A DNA stretch of 64,000 bases from Martelella lutilitoris. Lineage in GTDB: Bacteria; Pseudomonadota; Alphaproteobacteria; Rhizobiales; Rhizobiaceae. The first letter of the stretch is position 1; the number at the start of each line of letters is the position of its first letter. The notes beneath the pieces are model-generated. The model had not been told where the DNA came from and searched no databases. It saw only the letters and a program-made list of their open reading frames with translations. A program made the translations under genes and the position numbers. The stretch spans positions 102,349-166,348 of the forward strand of contig NZ_CP066787.1 in assembly GCF_016598595.1 (NCBI RefSeq), in the 5' to 3' direction. Below are positions 53,581 through 62,995 of the stretch, piece by piece.

Positions 53581-54435
53581 TTACGGGTACGACCAGCCGT
53601 CGTGTTCGATGCGGAAAATGCGCAGCGGCGCGTCGGGCCGGGTGGTGTCTCCGCGCAGGCGGAAGACGGCCGTGTGCGTCTGGCCGAAATTCTCGACCTC
53701 GACATTGATCGTGATCATGCCCCGAAACATGGGCTGACCAGGGTCAGGCACCGGCTCGGAAACCCTGCCCTGGAAATCCTGCGCGCCAATGAGCAGGTCC
53801 GCGCCGGGCGGGCGGGATCGCAGCGCCTCCCTGAATTCGGTGGAGAAAAATACATCGGGCGCCGCCGGATCGCGATGGCTCACCCCCCGAGCAGGGTCAT
53901 CATAGGCATAAAGCGCCGCAACGAGCCCACGCGCGTGTTCGATCAGTTCGTCGCTTGACCACGCGTGAGGACCGGTCGTGGGGGCGGGAAGGATCTTTTC
54001 GACATCCACCACCTCCTCAGGTTCATCATACGCTCCGCCATTCCCGAAAAGGACGTCATCATCGAAATCGGCGATCAGGTAGCGTTGCGCCACCCAGCCT
54101 GCCTTGCTCAAATCGGCTGAACGCATCAGGCACCAACTCGGCGGAAGGGAGTCGATCTCCGCGTTGGTCATCACCGAAAAATGCGCCATTGTGTAAAACG
54201 GAACGCAGGTGATCTGCTGCAGGCCCCGCTCGTCATGCGCGAAGGTTTCGATAACGGGATAGTTGGTGCCGGGTCCCATGCGAGCATTGAGCACATCGTT
54301 GGCCCCAACGTCTATGACCCGCCACGCGTCGGGACCGTGGCCGTCGATCTGGGCGTGAGCAACTGAAGCAAAGAAGCAAAGCGCCATGGCAACGGTCGCC
54401 ATAGCAAGTCCGCGAGATTGTCTACCCCCAGGCAT
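53581..54435 (-). CDS. Exported protein with SH3-like and DUF3828-like regions
   Basis: 284 residues: signal peptide (LAMATVAMALCFFASVAHAQ), an SH3_3-type domain (VLNARMGPGTNYPVIETF then GWVAQRYL, with a Cys pair between), and a C-terminal DUF3828-like domain (LVAALYAYDDPARG, FFSTEFREALRS, RIFRIEHDGW). SH3 domains of this type bind cell-wall peptides. Starts 2 bp after the stop of the von Willebrand A gene. Confidence 0.7.
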   Translation of the reverse strand: MPGGRQSRGLAMATVAMALCFFASVAHAQIDGHGPDAWRVIDVGANDVLNARMGPGTNYPVIETFAHDERGLQQITCVPFYTMAHFSVMTNAEIDSLPPSWCLMRSADLSKAGWVAQRYLIADFDDDVLFGNGGAYDEPEEVVDVEKILPAPTTGPHAWSSDELIEHARGLVAALYAYDDPARGVSHRDPAAPDVFFSTEFREALRSRPPGADLLIGAQDFQGRVSEPVPDPGQPMFRGMITINVEVENFGQTHTAVFRLRGDTTRPDAPLRIFRIEHDGWSYP

Positions 54436-54437
54436 GG

Positions 54438-56201
54438 TTATTCCACCTCCACGATGGCGCGGCCGAGAACGGCCTGCCCGCTGATATCGAGATACCGGAC
54501 CTCATAGCGGCCCGGTTCGTCCGGCATGGACAATTCGAGTGTGGTTTCCTCGCCGATACGATGGGCTTCGATCCAACTGAAATCGGCCTGATCGGCCCGG
54601 GCGAGCGAAACACGCTGGTCGGCGCTGTCGGCACCACCGGACCAGGAAACGGTGATGGTCTCGCTGGGGCGGGCCTGGACAGGAACGACCAGACCCACAC
54701 CGTCATCGAGCGGAGCGTCAGCCCCGACGACTTCCAGCATGCGGCTGGAAACCGTGCGGTCGCCTTCTTGCAGAACATATCTGATCTCGTAAAGGCCGGG
54801 CTCGGCAGGTGCGTTCATGTCACCCTCTAGGTCAGTCCTGACGCGGATATAGTCCTGATAAGTGCCCTCATCGGCTCCGGCCGAGACGATGGTGATATAG
54901 TCCTGGGGGTGAATAGCCATAGACCAGCTGATGCGCAGCGGTGATTGTGCACGCGCCATGTCCGGAGCGTCCAGGGCAACCTCCGCCGCGACGACCTCCA
55001 CAGGCCTTGAAGCCAGGGTCCTCGATCCCTCGTCCAGCACATAACGGACCTCGTAGAGACCGGGTTCGGCCGGGGCGGTCAGACTGTTTTCCGTGTCGTC
55101 ACGCACGCGCTGGTAATTGGTATAGCTCCCGTCATCGGCGCCAGCAGGAACGATGGTGACGTAGTCCTGCCGATGGACCGAGGATGACCAGGAAACAGTG
55201 AATCTGGCTCCCGTCGTGACCTCATCGGGTGCAGATATGGTGACTTCGGCCTCGACCACCTCCACCGGGGCGGAGCCCAGCACACGTGTGCCCTCGTCCA
55301 GGAGATAGCGCACCTCGTAAAGGCCCGGATCTGCTGGAGCGATGAGGCTCGCTTCTGTTTCGTCCCGTACGCGCTGGTAGTCACCATAGGTGGTGTCATC
55401 CGCCCCAACGGGAACGATGGTGACATAATCCTGCGGATCGATCGCAGACGACCACGAAACGGTGAAGCTGGCACCGGTGAGCACTGTAGCGGGCACTTCA
55501 AGCTCGATCTCGGCATCGGCCTGCTGTTCCGGTTCGGGTTCAGGCTCCGTCACGGGCTCGGGCGGGGAGAGCGGCTGAAGGTCCACCACATTTTGCACAT
55601 GAGCCAGCGCATCACGCAGCTCATCGGCATCTTGTGCGGGCACAAACACCCCGCCCGTGTTTTCCGCAATACAGGCAAGGCCGGCATGTTCTTCTTCGGT
55701 CAGATCAAAGCCGACCACATGGGCGGTGAAGTTGACGCCTTGCTGCGCCAGTTCCGCCGACAGCGCACAAGGATCGGCCTGGCAGGTTTCCAGTCCATCC
55801 GAAATCAGGATCACGGTAGCCTGCGTGTCGCGATACGAAAGAAGTTCGGCGGCCTGACGAACCGATTCGGTGAGCGGCGTGCGCCCGCGCGGTGTCACCT
55901 CGTTGACTGCCGAAATGAAGGCCGGCTGGTCCGGCGGGGACGGTACAATCAGGGTCTCGATGTCGGAGCAGTCTGCTTCGCGCCGGTGCCCATAGGCCAT
56001 GAGCCCCACATTGGCCCCTTCGGGCCAGGTCGCGATGAGGTCACTCATGACATCGCGCGCGATCTCGACCTTGGAGACGCCGTCGATCTGCCCCCACATC
56101 GAACCTGAGCCATCATAAACGACCATCACATCCTCGGCGACCGCGATGGACGGCGTGCAGGCCGCGGCGAGCGTCAGCAACAAGACGGCAAAGGGTCTCA
56201 T
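54438..56201 (-). CDS. Exported von Willebrand A protein with four tandem beta-sandwich repeats
   Basis: 587 residues: signal peptide with a Cys at 15, a VWA domain with complete MIDAS start D30-G-S-G-S (then TPLTES and ISDGLET), a Pro/Glu linker (EPVTEPEPEPEQ), and four ~90-residue repeats. Each of the first three carries SW S, DY(V/I)TIV, Y-DY/NYQRVR or IRVR and PGLYE(V/I)RY. The fourth is divergent. Probably an adhesive or scaffolding envelope protein; partner unknown. ATG at 56201 chosen for its ribosome site GAGGAAG; ATG at 56228 overlaps the upstream stop. Confidence 0.78.
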   Translation of the reverse strand: MRPFAVLLLTLAAACTPSIAVAEDVMVVYDGSGSMWGQIDGVSKVEIARDVMSDLIATWPEGANVGLMAYGHRREADCSDIETLIVPSPPDQPAFISAVNEVTPRGRTPLTESVRQAAELLSYRDTQATVILISDGLETCQADPCALSAELAQQGVNFTAHVVGFDLTEEEHAGLACIAENTGGVFVPAQDADELRDALAHVQNVVDLQPLSPPEPVTEPEPEPEQQADAEIELEVPATVLTGASFTVSWSSAIDPQDYVTIVPVGADDTTYGDYQRVRDETEASLIAPADPGLYEVRYLLDEGTRVLGSAPVEVVEAEVTISAPDEVTTGARFTVSWSSSVHRQDYVTIVPAGADDGSYTNYQRVRDDTENSLTAPAEPGLYEVRYVLDEGSRTLASRPVEVVAAEVALDAPDMARAQSPLRISWSMAIHPQDYITIVSAGADEGTYQDYIRVRTDLEGDMNAPAEPGLYEIRYVLQEGDRTVSSRMLEVVGADAPLDDGVGLVVPVQARPSETITVSWSGGADSADQRVSLARADQADFSWIEAHRIGEETTLELSMPDEPGRYEVRYLDISGQAVLGRAIVEVE

Positions 56202-56227
56202 GATCAACTTCCTCGTATTGTTTCCCA

Positions 56228-57202
56228 TCAGGCAAGTTCGGCGCTGGCATCTGGCCGTGCCCGCTCGCCGAAGGCACGCGCCTTGAGCTCGCGGAACTTG
56301 CCCGACATCTGCTCGAGCCGCGCATCCCATTCGGGATCGGGCCGCTGGCCTTCGATGGACTTGAAATAGACCTGCATCAGGCAGGTGATGGCGAAGGGTT
56401 CCAAAACTGCGGCCTTGACGGCCCAGGCGAACAAAAGCGCGAACACGAACCCGCCAGCCGACCATGCGCCCGGCATCAGGTAGACGATCAGCGCCGCGGG
56501 CGCGAGCATCACCAGAAAAACGACAAAGCTCAGGAGATAAACGATGATGGCCAGCCAGGCGGCGTTCTTGAGCATCACCTTGTAGTTCTGCCCATAGAGC
56601 ACCAGCGCGTCCTTGGCCGAACCGCACGGATTGGTCGAGCCGGTTCTGATGGCGTAGGCCAGGATCACCTCGTCGATGAACCCGACCGCTACCCTCAGGA
56701 AGGCATGCAGGATGCCGGTCAATTGCCGGGCGCCGGGTATCGGCAATATGGTCAGAATACCCCGGACCAGCCCCGTGATCGCCCGCAACACGCCTTTGAT
56801 GAGCTGGTCGACGGCGAATAGCACGCTGGCCTGCGCGAACCGCTCCGTCACGACGACTCTGCCATGCCCGACCTGCGAGCGCCCCGCGGGCATTGGCTTG
56901 CCGTCCATCAACTCGACCAGCACGGCAATATGCCCCGCCTTGACGATGTAGAGGATGTATTCGCGCGCCCAGTACATGACGGCTCCGACAATACCGAAGC
57001 CGATCAGGCCGCCCCAGAAGGTCGAACCGGCCTGAAAACCGGCATCGCCCAAAGCACCAACGCCAAATCCGATTCCCGCGCCAGCGCCGGTCACAAGAAT
57101 ATAGGCCAGCGTGATCCCGAAATAGACCGCCATCCTGAGCACGACGAAAGGCAGGGTCTGCATCATCAGACCCATCGCCCTGCCAACACTAAAATCCCAC
57201 AT
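56228..57202 (-). CDS. Polytopic membrane protein, function unknown
   Basis: 324 residues from ATG at 57202 (after GGAGGGTGC). About six helices, Gly-rich early (VTGAGAGIGFGVGALG), a central segment VGFIDEVILAYAIRTG followed by ALVLYGQNYKVMLKNAAW, and a soluble C-terminus. The central pattern is faintly like choline-transporter-like proteins, but I would not assign the family. First structural gene after the LuxR regulator. Confidence 0.65.
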   Translation of the reverse strand: MWDFSVGRAMGLMMQTLPFVVLRMAVYFGITLAYILVTGAGAGIGFGVGALGDAGFQAGSTFWGGLIGFGIVGAVMYWAREYILYIVKAGHIAVLVELMDGKPMPAGRSQVGHGRVVVTERFAQASVLFAVDQLIKGVLRAITGLVRGILTILPIPGARQLTGILHAFLRVAVGFIDEVILAYAIRTGSTNPCGSAKDALVLYGQNYKVMLKNAAWLAIIVYLLSFVVFLVMLAPAALIVYLMPGAWSAGGFVFALLFAWAVKAAVLEPFAITCLMQVYFKSIEGQRPDPEWDARLEQMSGKFRELKARAFGERARPDASAELA

Positions 57203-57311
57203 GCACCCTCCGGTTACGCCCGCTCTCATCTGGCAGGCTACCCAAGGTATACCGAGTCCAGGCTCGATTGAGAATAGAGCATTTGCCCTATTGACAGCGC
57301 AGCACGGGCAG

Positions 57312-58307
57312 TTACTTCCCGCCAGCAAGTGTCGCGAGCTGCGCTTTACTGGAAATACCGAGCTTTTCGTAGATGTGTACAATCTGATTGCGAACGGTGG
57401 AGGGCGATGTGCCCAGGGCACGCGCGACCTGCTTGGTGGTCATGCCGGATGCGAACAATCGAGCGACTTCGCGTTCACGCGGAGACAAGCTCGAAAGGAT
57501 CGGATGGATCGACAGGTGAACGAAATAATTTCGGCCGAATGGAGACAAACGCATGTCCAGCATTTGTCCCCGCCACCGTCGGCCGCGCTTGAGCGCGCTC
57601 ATAACGTGGGCGGGAAGCTGTGCGACACGCGCACCCCATTCGTTTGCGGTAAAATCATGGAAAGGCCCATGGACGCACAGCACCCAACCTTCCCCGTCGA
57701 TCAGCCCGACAGCTTCATGGCCTATCGCGGCGCGGCCGGTCCACAGTTCTCGGTTCATGCGCAGCGCCTGGGACAAGTGCGGCATAAGCAACTGCTTGAA
57801 CATGCGCTCGGTGTCGGAGAAAGTCATCGGCCTGTCATCCGCGCAAAGTCCCACGAAGCTGACATAGCCGTCGGTTTTTTCACCGACGATGGTGGCCATC
57901 ATGTGCGAAGCGTCGAAGCGTCGCCAATGCTCGTTGTAGGCCAGACTTGTGCGATAGTCCGGAACGTCATCGAAGCGGGCCGTCGCGCCCAGACGATTGA
58001 GTGTCAGATCGCAGAAGGCGTCCTCCCGGGCGACAGATGCCCACTCGCCCAATATCGCCTCGCTTTGGTTGAGAACGGTCAGGTCCGTGACCAGCCGGCC
58101 ATCCGCCCAGCCGCCACCCCACACCCCGAAATCGAAGGGAATGAAGCGCTGCAGGTTTTTCAATACGCGGAGGCGGAGTACGTCGGGCGTACATTCCGAG
58201 GCGTCATGGTAAAGTTCCAGCAGAAAATCGCTGACTCTCAGTGCGTTCTCCGTTTCCCCCATCGCGACAGGCGCCTCTCCCTGTAAATGCTCCGTGCCAG
58301 CAAGCAT
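57312..58307 (-). CDS. LuxR-type transcriptional regulator
   Basis: 331 residues. The C-terminal HTH is clear: LSPREREVARLFASGMTTKQVARALGTSPSTVRNQIVHIYEKLGI. The N-terminal ~240 residues resemble a GAF/PAS-like sensor without a recognisable ligand motif. ATG at 58307. It lies 109 bp upstream of the membrane-protein gene in the same direction, so it probably controls that group. Confidence 0.85.
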   Translation of the reverse strand: MLAGTEHLQGEAPVAMGETENALRVSDFLLELYHDASECTPDVLRLRVLKNLQRFIPFDFGVWGGGWADGRLVTDLTVLNQSEAILGEWASVAREDAFCDLTLNRLGATARFDDVPDYRTSLAYNEHWRRFDASHMMATIVGEKTDGYVSFVGLCADDRPMTFSDTERMFKQLLMPHLSQALRMNRELWTGRAAIGHEAVGLIDGEGWVLCVHGPFHDFTANEWGARVAQLPAHVMSALKRGRRWRGQMLDMRLSPFGRNYFVHLSIHPILSSLSPREREVARLFASGMTTKQVARALGTSPSTVRNQIVHIYEKLGISSKAQLATLAGGK

Positions 58308-58360
58308 ATACAGAAGACGAGCAAATCTAAATGCTCAAGGGGAACAATACCAGTGCGTTA

Positions 58361-59169
58361 GGCATCGTCAACTTAACGAAGCTTGGACCTGAATGTGGGA
58401 TGCTCGGCCATGACTGACCGAGATCCTCTTTACCGCCGCCATCGTTTTCCACCCGAAATCATCGCCCATGCGGTGTGGCTCTATTTCCGCTTTCCCCTGA
58501 GCCTGCGGATGGTAGAGGATTTGTTGGCGGCGCGTGGCATCATTGTCTCGCATCAGACCGACAGACTGTGGGCGGAGAAGTTTGGCCGGACCTTCGCCAA
58601 CGAGATCCGTCGCCGGTCATCCGGGCGGCTTGGTGATAAGTGGCACCTAGATGAGGCCGTTATCTCGATCCGGGGCAAGAAGCATTGGCTATGGCGCGCC
58701 GTGGATCAGGACGGTTTCGTCCTGGAGGTCCTGGTGCAAAGCCGCCGCGACACCAAGGCGGCCAAGCGCCTGATGCGCAAGCTTTTGAAAGGCCAGGGAC
58801 GATCGCCGCGCGTGATGATCACCGACAAGCTTCGCTCCTATGCAGCCGCAAAGCAGAAAATCATGCACGGCGTCGAGCACCGCTCGCATAAGGGCCTGAA
58901 CAATCGGGCGGAGAATTCCCACCAGCCAGTCCGACGGCGAGAGCGGATCATGAAGCGCTTCAAGTCAAAGCGACATCTCCAACGCTTCGTTTCCATTCAC
59001 GATCCGATCGCCAACCTCTTCCACATCCCTCGCCACGACATTTCCACCAGCCACCATCGCGAACTGCGCGCCTCAGCCATGAGCATATGGGCGGAAATCG
59101 CTCGGATTTAGTCGACAAGTCGAGCAACCGGGCAAACCAGAGCCTATCGGGTGTTAAGTTTACGGTGCC
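58361..59169 (+). mobile_element. IS6-family element, copy 2
   Basis: 809 bp, same terminal repeats as copy 1 (GGCATCGTCAACTTAAC at 58361; GGCACCGTAAACTTAAC inward from 59169), opposite orientation. Right side cuts directly into an IS630 remnant. Confidence 0.92.
58410..59111 (+). CDS. IS6-family transposase, copy 2
   Basis: 233 residues, predicted protein identical to the transposase of copy 1, with all DDE residues. ATG at 58410. Confidence 0.95.
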   Translation: MTDRDPLYRRHRFPPEIIAHAVWLYFRFPLSLRMVEDLLAARGIIVSHQTDRLWAEKFGRTFANEIRRRSSGRLGDKWHLDEAVISIRGKKHWLWRAVDQDGFVLEVLVQSRRDTKAAKRLMRKLLKGQGRSPRVMITDKLRSYAAAKQKIMHGVEHRSHKGLNNRAENSHQPVRRRERIMKRFKSKRHLQRFVSIHDPIANLFHIPRHDISTSHHRELRASAMSIWAEIARI

Positions 59170-59518
59170 CCTTGATGGCCCCATCAATGGCATCGCCTTC
59201 ACAGCATGGGTCCAGCAATGCCTGGTGCCAACGCTGAAGGCTGGCGATATCGTCATCCTCGACAATCTGGGAAGTCACAAAGGAAAGCCGGCCCGCGATG
59301 CGATCCGTGATGTCGGCGCGCACCTCTTCTTCCTGCCGCCATACAGTCCAGACCTCAATCCCATCGAGATGATGTTCGCCAAGCTCAAGACGCTCGTCAG
59401 AAAGGCGGACGAAAGAACCGTGGAAACAACATGGAGACGAATAGGTGAACTCCTGAAGGCGTTCAGCCCGCAGGAGTGTTCCAACTACATCAGACATGCA
59501 GGATATGGCTCAAAGTAA
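59170..59518 (+). pseudogene. IS630-family transposase, C-terminal fragment
   Basis: About 115 residues of the DDE_3 domain: LDGPINGIAFTAWV, VILDNLGSHKGKPA (second Asp), and FFLPPYSPDLNPIEMMFAKLK (final Glu). The first Asp and the N-terminal HTH part are gone; the IS6 copy sits at the break. The missing half is not at the outer side of IS6 copy 1. Confidence 0.9.
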
Positions 59519-59724
59519 ACCTGACAGACTCTAGGTTTGCTACTTCCTCGACTGTTGCCGTGCGCTGGATGATGGATGTGGGACGATGCGCCATGACGAA
59601 GTCGCGGGCGACATCTTCTCCGACAGGCCCGGTGCCCACCTTGCGCTCAACGAATACGGCAGCTCATTCTCCACCGCCGTTTCCGCCTCAATGAGCCTCC
59701 GGAATTACACCACGTGCGCGGACG
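59519..59724. other. Unassigned sequence between IS630 remnant and phnL
   Basis: About 200 bp. Short frames exist on both strands but none has a recognisable domain. Where other phn operons continue with phnM, phnN or an acetyltransferase gene, nothing of that sort can be read here. Confidence 0.5.
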
Positions 59725-60375
59725 CTACCCTTTTGTTAGATCCAGTGAGATCGCTGTCCTTGCCGTTGGGATGCCGTCCTCGGTTTGGTGCACGCCGATG
59801 AGCGACGCGGTGCCCGCTCTCGCCAAGTCCGATAGAAAAGACCAAATGATGGGGTGCAGCGGTCGATCGAGCGAGGCGAAGGGCTCATCGAGTAGAAGTA
59901 TTCGCGGTCGCCGCAAGGCGGCGAGCGCGATGTTGAGACGTTGCTTCTCTCCACCGGACCAGGTCACGGCAGGCAGGTCCCAGATATGTGGCGGCAGCGC
60001 CAACTGCTCAAAGAGCCCTTCTATTTCGGTGAGGCAAGTGCCGGGCGCGGCCATCTCTCGGGCAAGGTCGAGTCCGGACTTGCCCGGAATAGCTGTCAGA
60101 AACTGCGTGCAATAGCCAATGGTCGAACGCCTGATCGAGATCAGTTCCACCACGGAAAGGGTGAGAAGATCGCGCCGCCACCCGCCGGTATCCAGGATCG
60201 CCGTGCCCGCGCTCGCCACGCGAGTACCGTAGATAAGGTCCAGCAGCGTCGATTTTCCCGAGCCCGAGCCGCCGACGACCAGTCCCACCTCGCCCGCCGT
60301 CAGCGTGAAGGTCGCCGGGCCGATTGTCCGGTCGCCATAACGTTTCGCAAGGCCTTCGACACACAGGATCGTCAT
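59725..60375 (-). CDS. phnL: C-P lyase ABC-type protein PhnL
   Basis: 216 residues: Walker A GGSGSGKST, signature WSGGEKQRLNIA, Walker B RILLLDEPFASLD. PhnL joins the C-P lyase complex in the phosphonate pathway; it is required for activity though its exact step is unclear. ATG at 60375 is 9 bp after the phnK stop. Slightly short for the family. Confidence 0.92.
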   Translation of the reverse strand: MTILCVEGLAKRYGDRTIGPATFTLTAGEVGLVVGGSGSGKSTLLDLIYGTRVASAGTAILDTGGWRRDLLTLSVVELISIRRSTIGYCTQFLTAIPGKSGLDLAREMAAPGTCLTEIEGLFEQLALPPHIWDLPAVTWSGGEKQRLNIALAALRRPRILLLDEPFASLDRPLHPIIWSFLSDLARAGTASLIGVHQTEDGIPTARTAISLDLTKG

Positions 60376-60383
60376 TCGAACAC

Positions 60384-61151
60384 TCAAATCATCGACGCGA
60401 CGAGATCGCGACTTGCTGGATGGCAGGGATCGGCAACCAATCGGTCCGGCGGCGCTTCCTCGACGATCCGCCCCTCGTGCAGAACGATGACGCGGTGCGC
60501 GAGGAGTCGGGCTATGCGCAAGTCGTGGGTCACGAGCAGCATCGCCACGTCCGTCCGGCGCTGGAGTTCGGACAAGAGCCTCAGGAGCCGCGCCTGGGCG
60601 GACGTGTCGAGGCCCGTCGTTGGTTCGTCCAGGAGCAGGATGTCCGGCTCGTGCACGAGCGCGCGAGCGATTTGCAGCCGCTGCTGCATGCCGCCGGAAA
60701 AGGCGCCTGGCAGGTCCCGCATCCGCGCTTCATCAAGGTCCAGTGCCCCAAACCAGTGCCGTGCAGCCTCCAAGGCCCGGCCGAAGTGGCGTTCGCCATT
60801 GTCGAAGAGCGTCTGGGCGATGTTGGCGGCAGCGCTCGCGGCCAGGTCGAGCGTATCGCGGGCATCCTGTGCGACGAAGCCGAACCGCCGGCGGCGGAGC
60901 GGGACGAGGGCCTGCTCCGGCAGATCGTAGAGAGACAGCGGCGTCCCGTCATCGACGGAGAGCAGGACCTGACCCTTCGTCGGAGGCAGGCATCCGGCCG
61001 CCGTGCGCAGCATTGTCGACTTTCCCGCGCCGGATTTTCCAACGAGACAAAGAACCTCGCCTGGATAGAGCGAAAGCGAAGCACCTCGCACGATGCGCCC
61101 GCCGAAGGAGATGTGGTCAAGCGTCAGGAGGGGCTGCGGTAGGTCAGGCAC
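60384..61151 (-). CDS. phnK: C-P lyase ABC-type protein PhnK
   Basis: 255 residues from GTG at 61151, which overlaps the phnJ stop by 8 bp. Walker A GKSGAGKST, signature FSGGMQQRLQIARAL, Walker B ILLLDEPTTGLD, H-loop VTHDL. PhnK docks on the PhnGHIJ core and uses ATP during turnover. Confidence 0.92.
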   Translation of the reverse strand: MPDLPQPLLTLDHISFGGRIVRGASLSLYPGEVLCLVGKSGAGKSTMLRTAAGCLPPTKGQVLLSVDDGTPLSLYDLPEQALVPLRRRRFGFVAQDARDTLDLAASAAANIAQTLFDNGERHFGRALEAARHWFGALDLDEARMRDLPGAFSGGMQQRLQIARALVHEPDILLLDEPTTGLDTSAQARLLRLLSELQRRTDVAMLLVTHDLRIARLLAHRVIVLHEGRIVEEAPPDRLVADPCHPASRDLVASMI

Positions 61152-61989
61152 TGGCGGCTTCCTCCGCACGCTCGGCACAGCATTCCGTGTCGGAGCAGAC
61201 CCATTCGCTCGTTCCGTCGTCCTTGAGGAGAAGGTGGTCGAGATGGCTCGTGGCGCACCCGCATATCACGCATTGCCGTCCGTCCGAGGGATGACTGGTG
61301 TTAAAGGGAACGTCCTCGAAGGCGATGCTTTCCACGCGCGTATAGGGTGGCAGCGCATAGAGTCGGCGTTCGCGTGCCGCGCCGAAGATCTGGATGGCCG
61401 GTGAATTGTCGAGGCGGACATTGTCGCGCTTGGGGATAGGAGAAGGTGACATCAGATAGCGACCTTCCACCATGACGGGATAGTCATAGCCGGGCTGGGC
61501 GACGCTTCCGCTTCCCGCCCTCTCCTCGAAGAGCCGCGTATAGACCCGACCGTAGTCAGATGCCGCGTGCATGCGGGCCGCCTCGCCGGCTGAATTGACG
61601 AAGGCGCGCAGCGGGTCCGGCCGCGGCACCTGGTAGACGACGACCTGTCCCTCTGCGAGCATCGCCTCGGGCACGCGCTGGCGGACCTGGATCAGCGTTG
61701 CCTCACGGGTCCGGGTCGTGGTGGCAACGAAGGCGGTGCGCGTGAAGAAGGCGCGGATATTGACGGCATTCACGGTCTCGTCGGAGCCGTGGTCGGTCAC
61801 TTTCAGACGGTCGTCTGCACCGATGAGGCTTGCGGTCACGACCATGCCGCCAACACCCCAACCATAGGCGATCGGCATTTCCGGCGCGATGAAGGGCACC
61901 TGGTAACCGGGAACGGCTAGTGCCTTCAGAATGGTACGACGGACGGAGCGTTTGCTGTCTTCATCGAGATAGGCGAAGGTCTCAGTCAT
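61144..61989 (-). CDS. phnJ: Carbon-phosphorus lyase catalytic subunit PhnJ
   Basis: 281 residues. Near the C-terminus a Cys cluster (CVICGCATS, WVCSDTECC) gives the 4Fe-4S site and the catalytic Cys of this radical-SAM enzyme, which breaks the C-P bond of ribose-1-phosphonate phosphate to release the alkane. ATG at 61989 overlaps the end of phnI by 8 bp. Confidence 0.95.
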   Translation of the reverse strand: MTETFAYLDEDSKRSVRRTILKALAVPGYQVPFIAPEMPIAYGWGVGGMVVTASLIGADDRLKVTDHGSDETVNAVNIRAFFTRTAFVATTTRTREATLIQVRQRVPEAMLAEGQVVVYQVPRPDPLRAFVNSAGEAARMHAASDYGRVYTRLFEERAGSGSVAQPGYDYPVMVEGRYLMSPSPIPKRDNVRLDNSPAIQIFGAARERRLYALPPYTRVESIAFEDVPFNTSHPSDGRQCVICGCATSHLDHLLLKDDGTSEWVCSDTECCAERAEEAASA

Positions 61990-62995
61990 CGTCGGCAAGC
62001 CTCCGGATCGTTTCGAGATCGGCCTGGAAATCGGAGTAGTGCGGCAGCTTGAGATGCGAGACGTAGCCGCTCGCCTCGACCCCGTCGCCATGCGTCAGCA
62101 CTAGGTCCGGGTCGAGCCCAGATTTCATCGCCTGATCGACTGTCGCCATCGCCACGGCCTTGCGCTCGTTGGCGCCGAAGGCAACGCCGAAGCCCGGGGA
62201 CAGATGCGATTGCCGCCCGTCGAGTACCGGGGCCACCATGCGGCAGGCCGTCACCTCGATATCGCCAACAGAGACGGTGAGGCCGAGCTCCTCCAACTCG
62301 ACGAAAACCTCGACTTCCCCTGCGGAAAGCTCCTCGACATAGGGATGGGACGCGCCGGCGGTGCGAAGGCGCGTATAGGCAATGCCCGTCAAGAAGCCTT
62401 CCTCGCCCCGCACCAGATGGCCGAGCGTTTCGGATGCACCGTAGGGAGGACGCAGCGGCACCCGCGTGATGTCGACCGGCGCCTCCTCCCGCTCCTGACT
62501 CTCCCCGGGAAGGCGATCGCGGCAGCGGGATGAGGGAGGCGCGCATGGAGTGCTCGCAACCTCCTCGGGAAGAGGAAAAAAAGCCGCCTCCTCCATGAGC
62601 GAGAAATCGAGCAGCCGGTGGGTATAGTCGTAGGTCGCCCCCAGAATCTGGCCGCCCGGCAGTTCCTTCACCGCGGCTGAGATATGCCGGTCGTGACGGA
62701 TGGCCGAAAAGTCGATAGGCGCGCTATGGCCCATACGCCGCAAGGTCGCACGATGGGCGCGCAGCAGGAACGTCGCCTCTGCCACGTCGCCCTGTGCCTG
62801 TTTAAGCGCAAGGGCTGCGAGGTCCCGATCGTAAAGCGCACCTTCGGTCATAACCCTGTCCACTGCACCGCGCATCTGCTCACCTATCTGGGCAACCGTG
62901 AGTTCCGGCACGGAGGGATCACCCCGACGCCTGCGCGCCAGCGCATCAAGACTTGCAGCGATAGCGGCCTCGCCGCCCTTAACGGGAACGTACAT
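61982..62995 (-). CDS. phnI: C-P lyase core subunit PhnI
   Basis: 337 residues with the family text MYVPVKGGEAAI and LPHYSDFQADLETIRRL. PhnI joins phosphonate to the ribose of ATP in the core complex with PhnG, PhnH and PhnL. An insert around residue 155 (CAPPSSRCRDRLPG) is Cys/Arg-rich. ATG overlaps phnH by 17 bp. Confidence 0.95.
   Translation of the reverse strand: MYVPVKGGEAAIAASLDALARRRRGDPSVPELTVAQIGEQMRGAVDRVMTEGALYDRDLAALALKQAQGDVAEATFLLRAHRATLRRMGHSAPIDFSAIRHDRHISAAVKELPGGQILGATYDYTHRLLDFSLMEEAAFFPLPEEVASTPCAPPSSRCRDRLPGESQEREEAPVDITRVPLRPPYGASETLGHLVRGEEGFLTGIAYTRLRTAGASHPYVEELSAGEVEVFVELEELGLTVSVGDIEVTACRMVAPVLDGRQSHLSPGFGVAFGANERKAVAMATVDQAMKSGLDPDLVLTHGDGVEASGYVSHLKLPHYSDFQADLETIRRLADDD

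Noticed and set aside
46843..59169. 8-bp target duplications proving a composite transposon
   Set aside because: The octamers next to both IS6 copies differ directly and as reverse complements, so no duplication can be claimed.
59586..59801. Small plus-strand gene between IS630 and phnL
   Set aside because: Its second half is antisense to phnL, no ribosome site is evident, and no family is recognisable.
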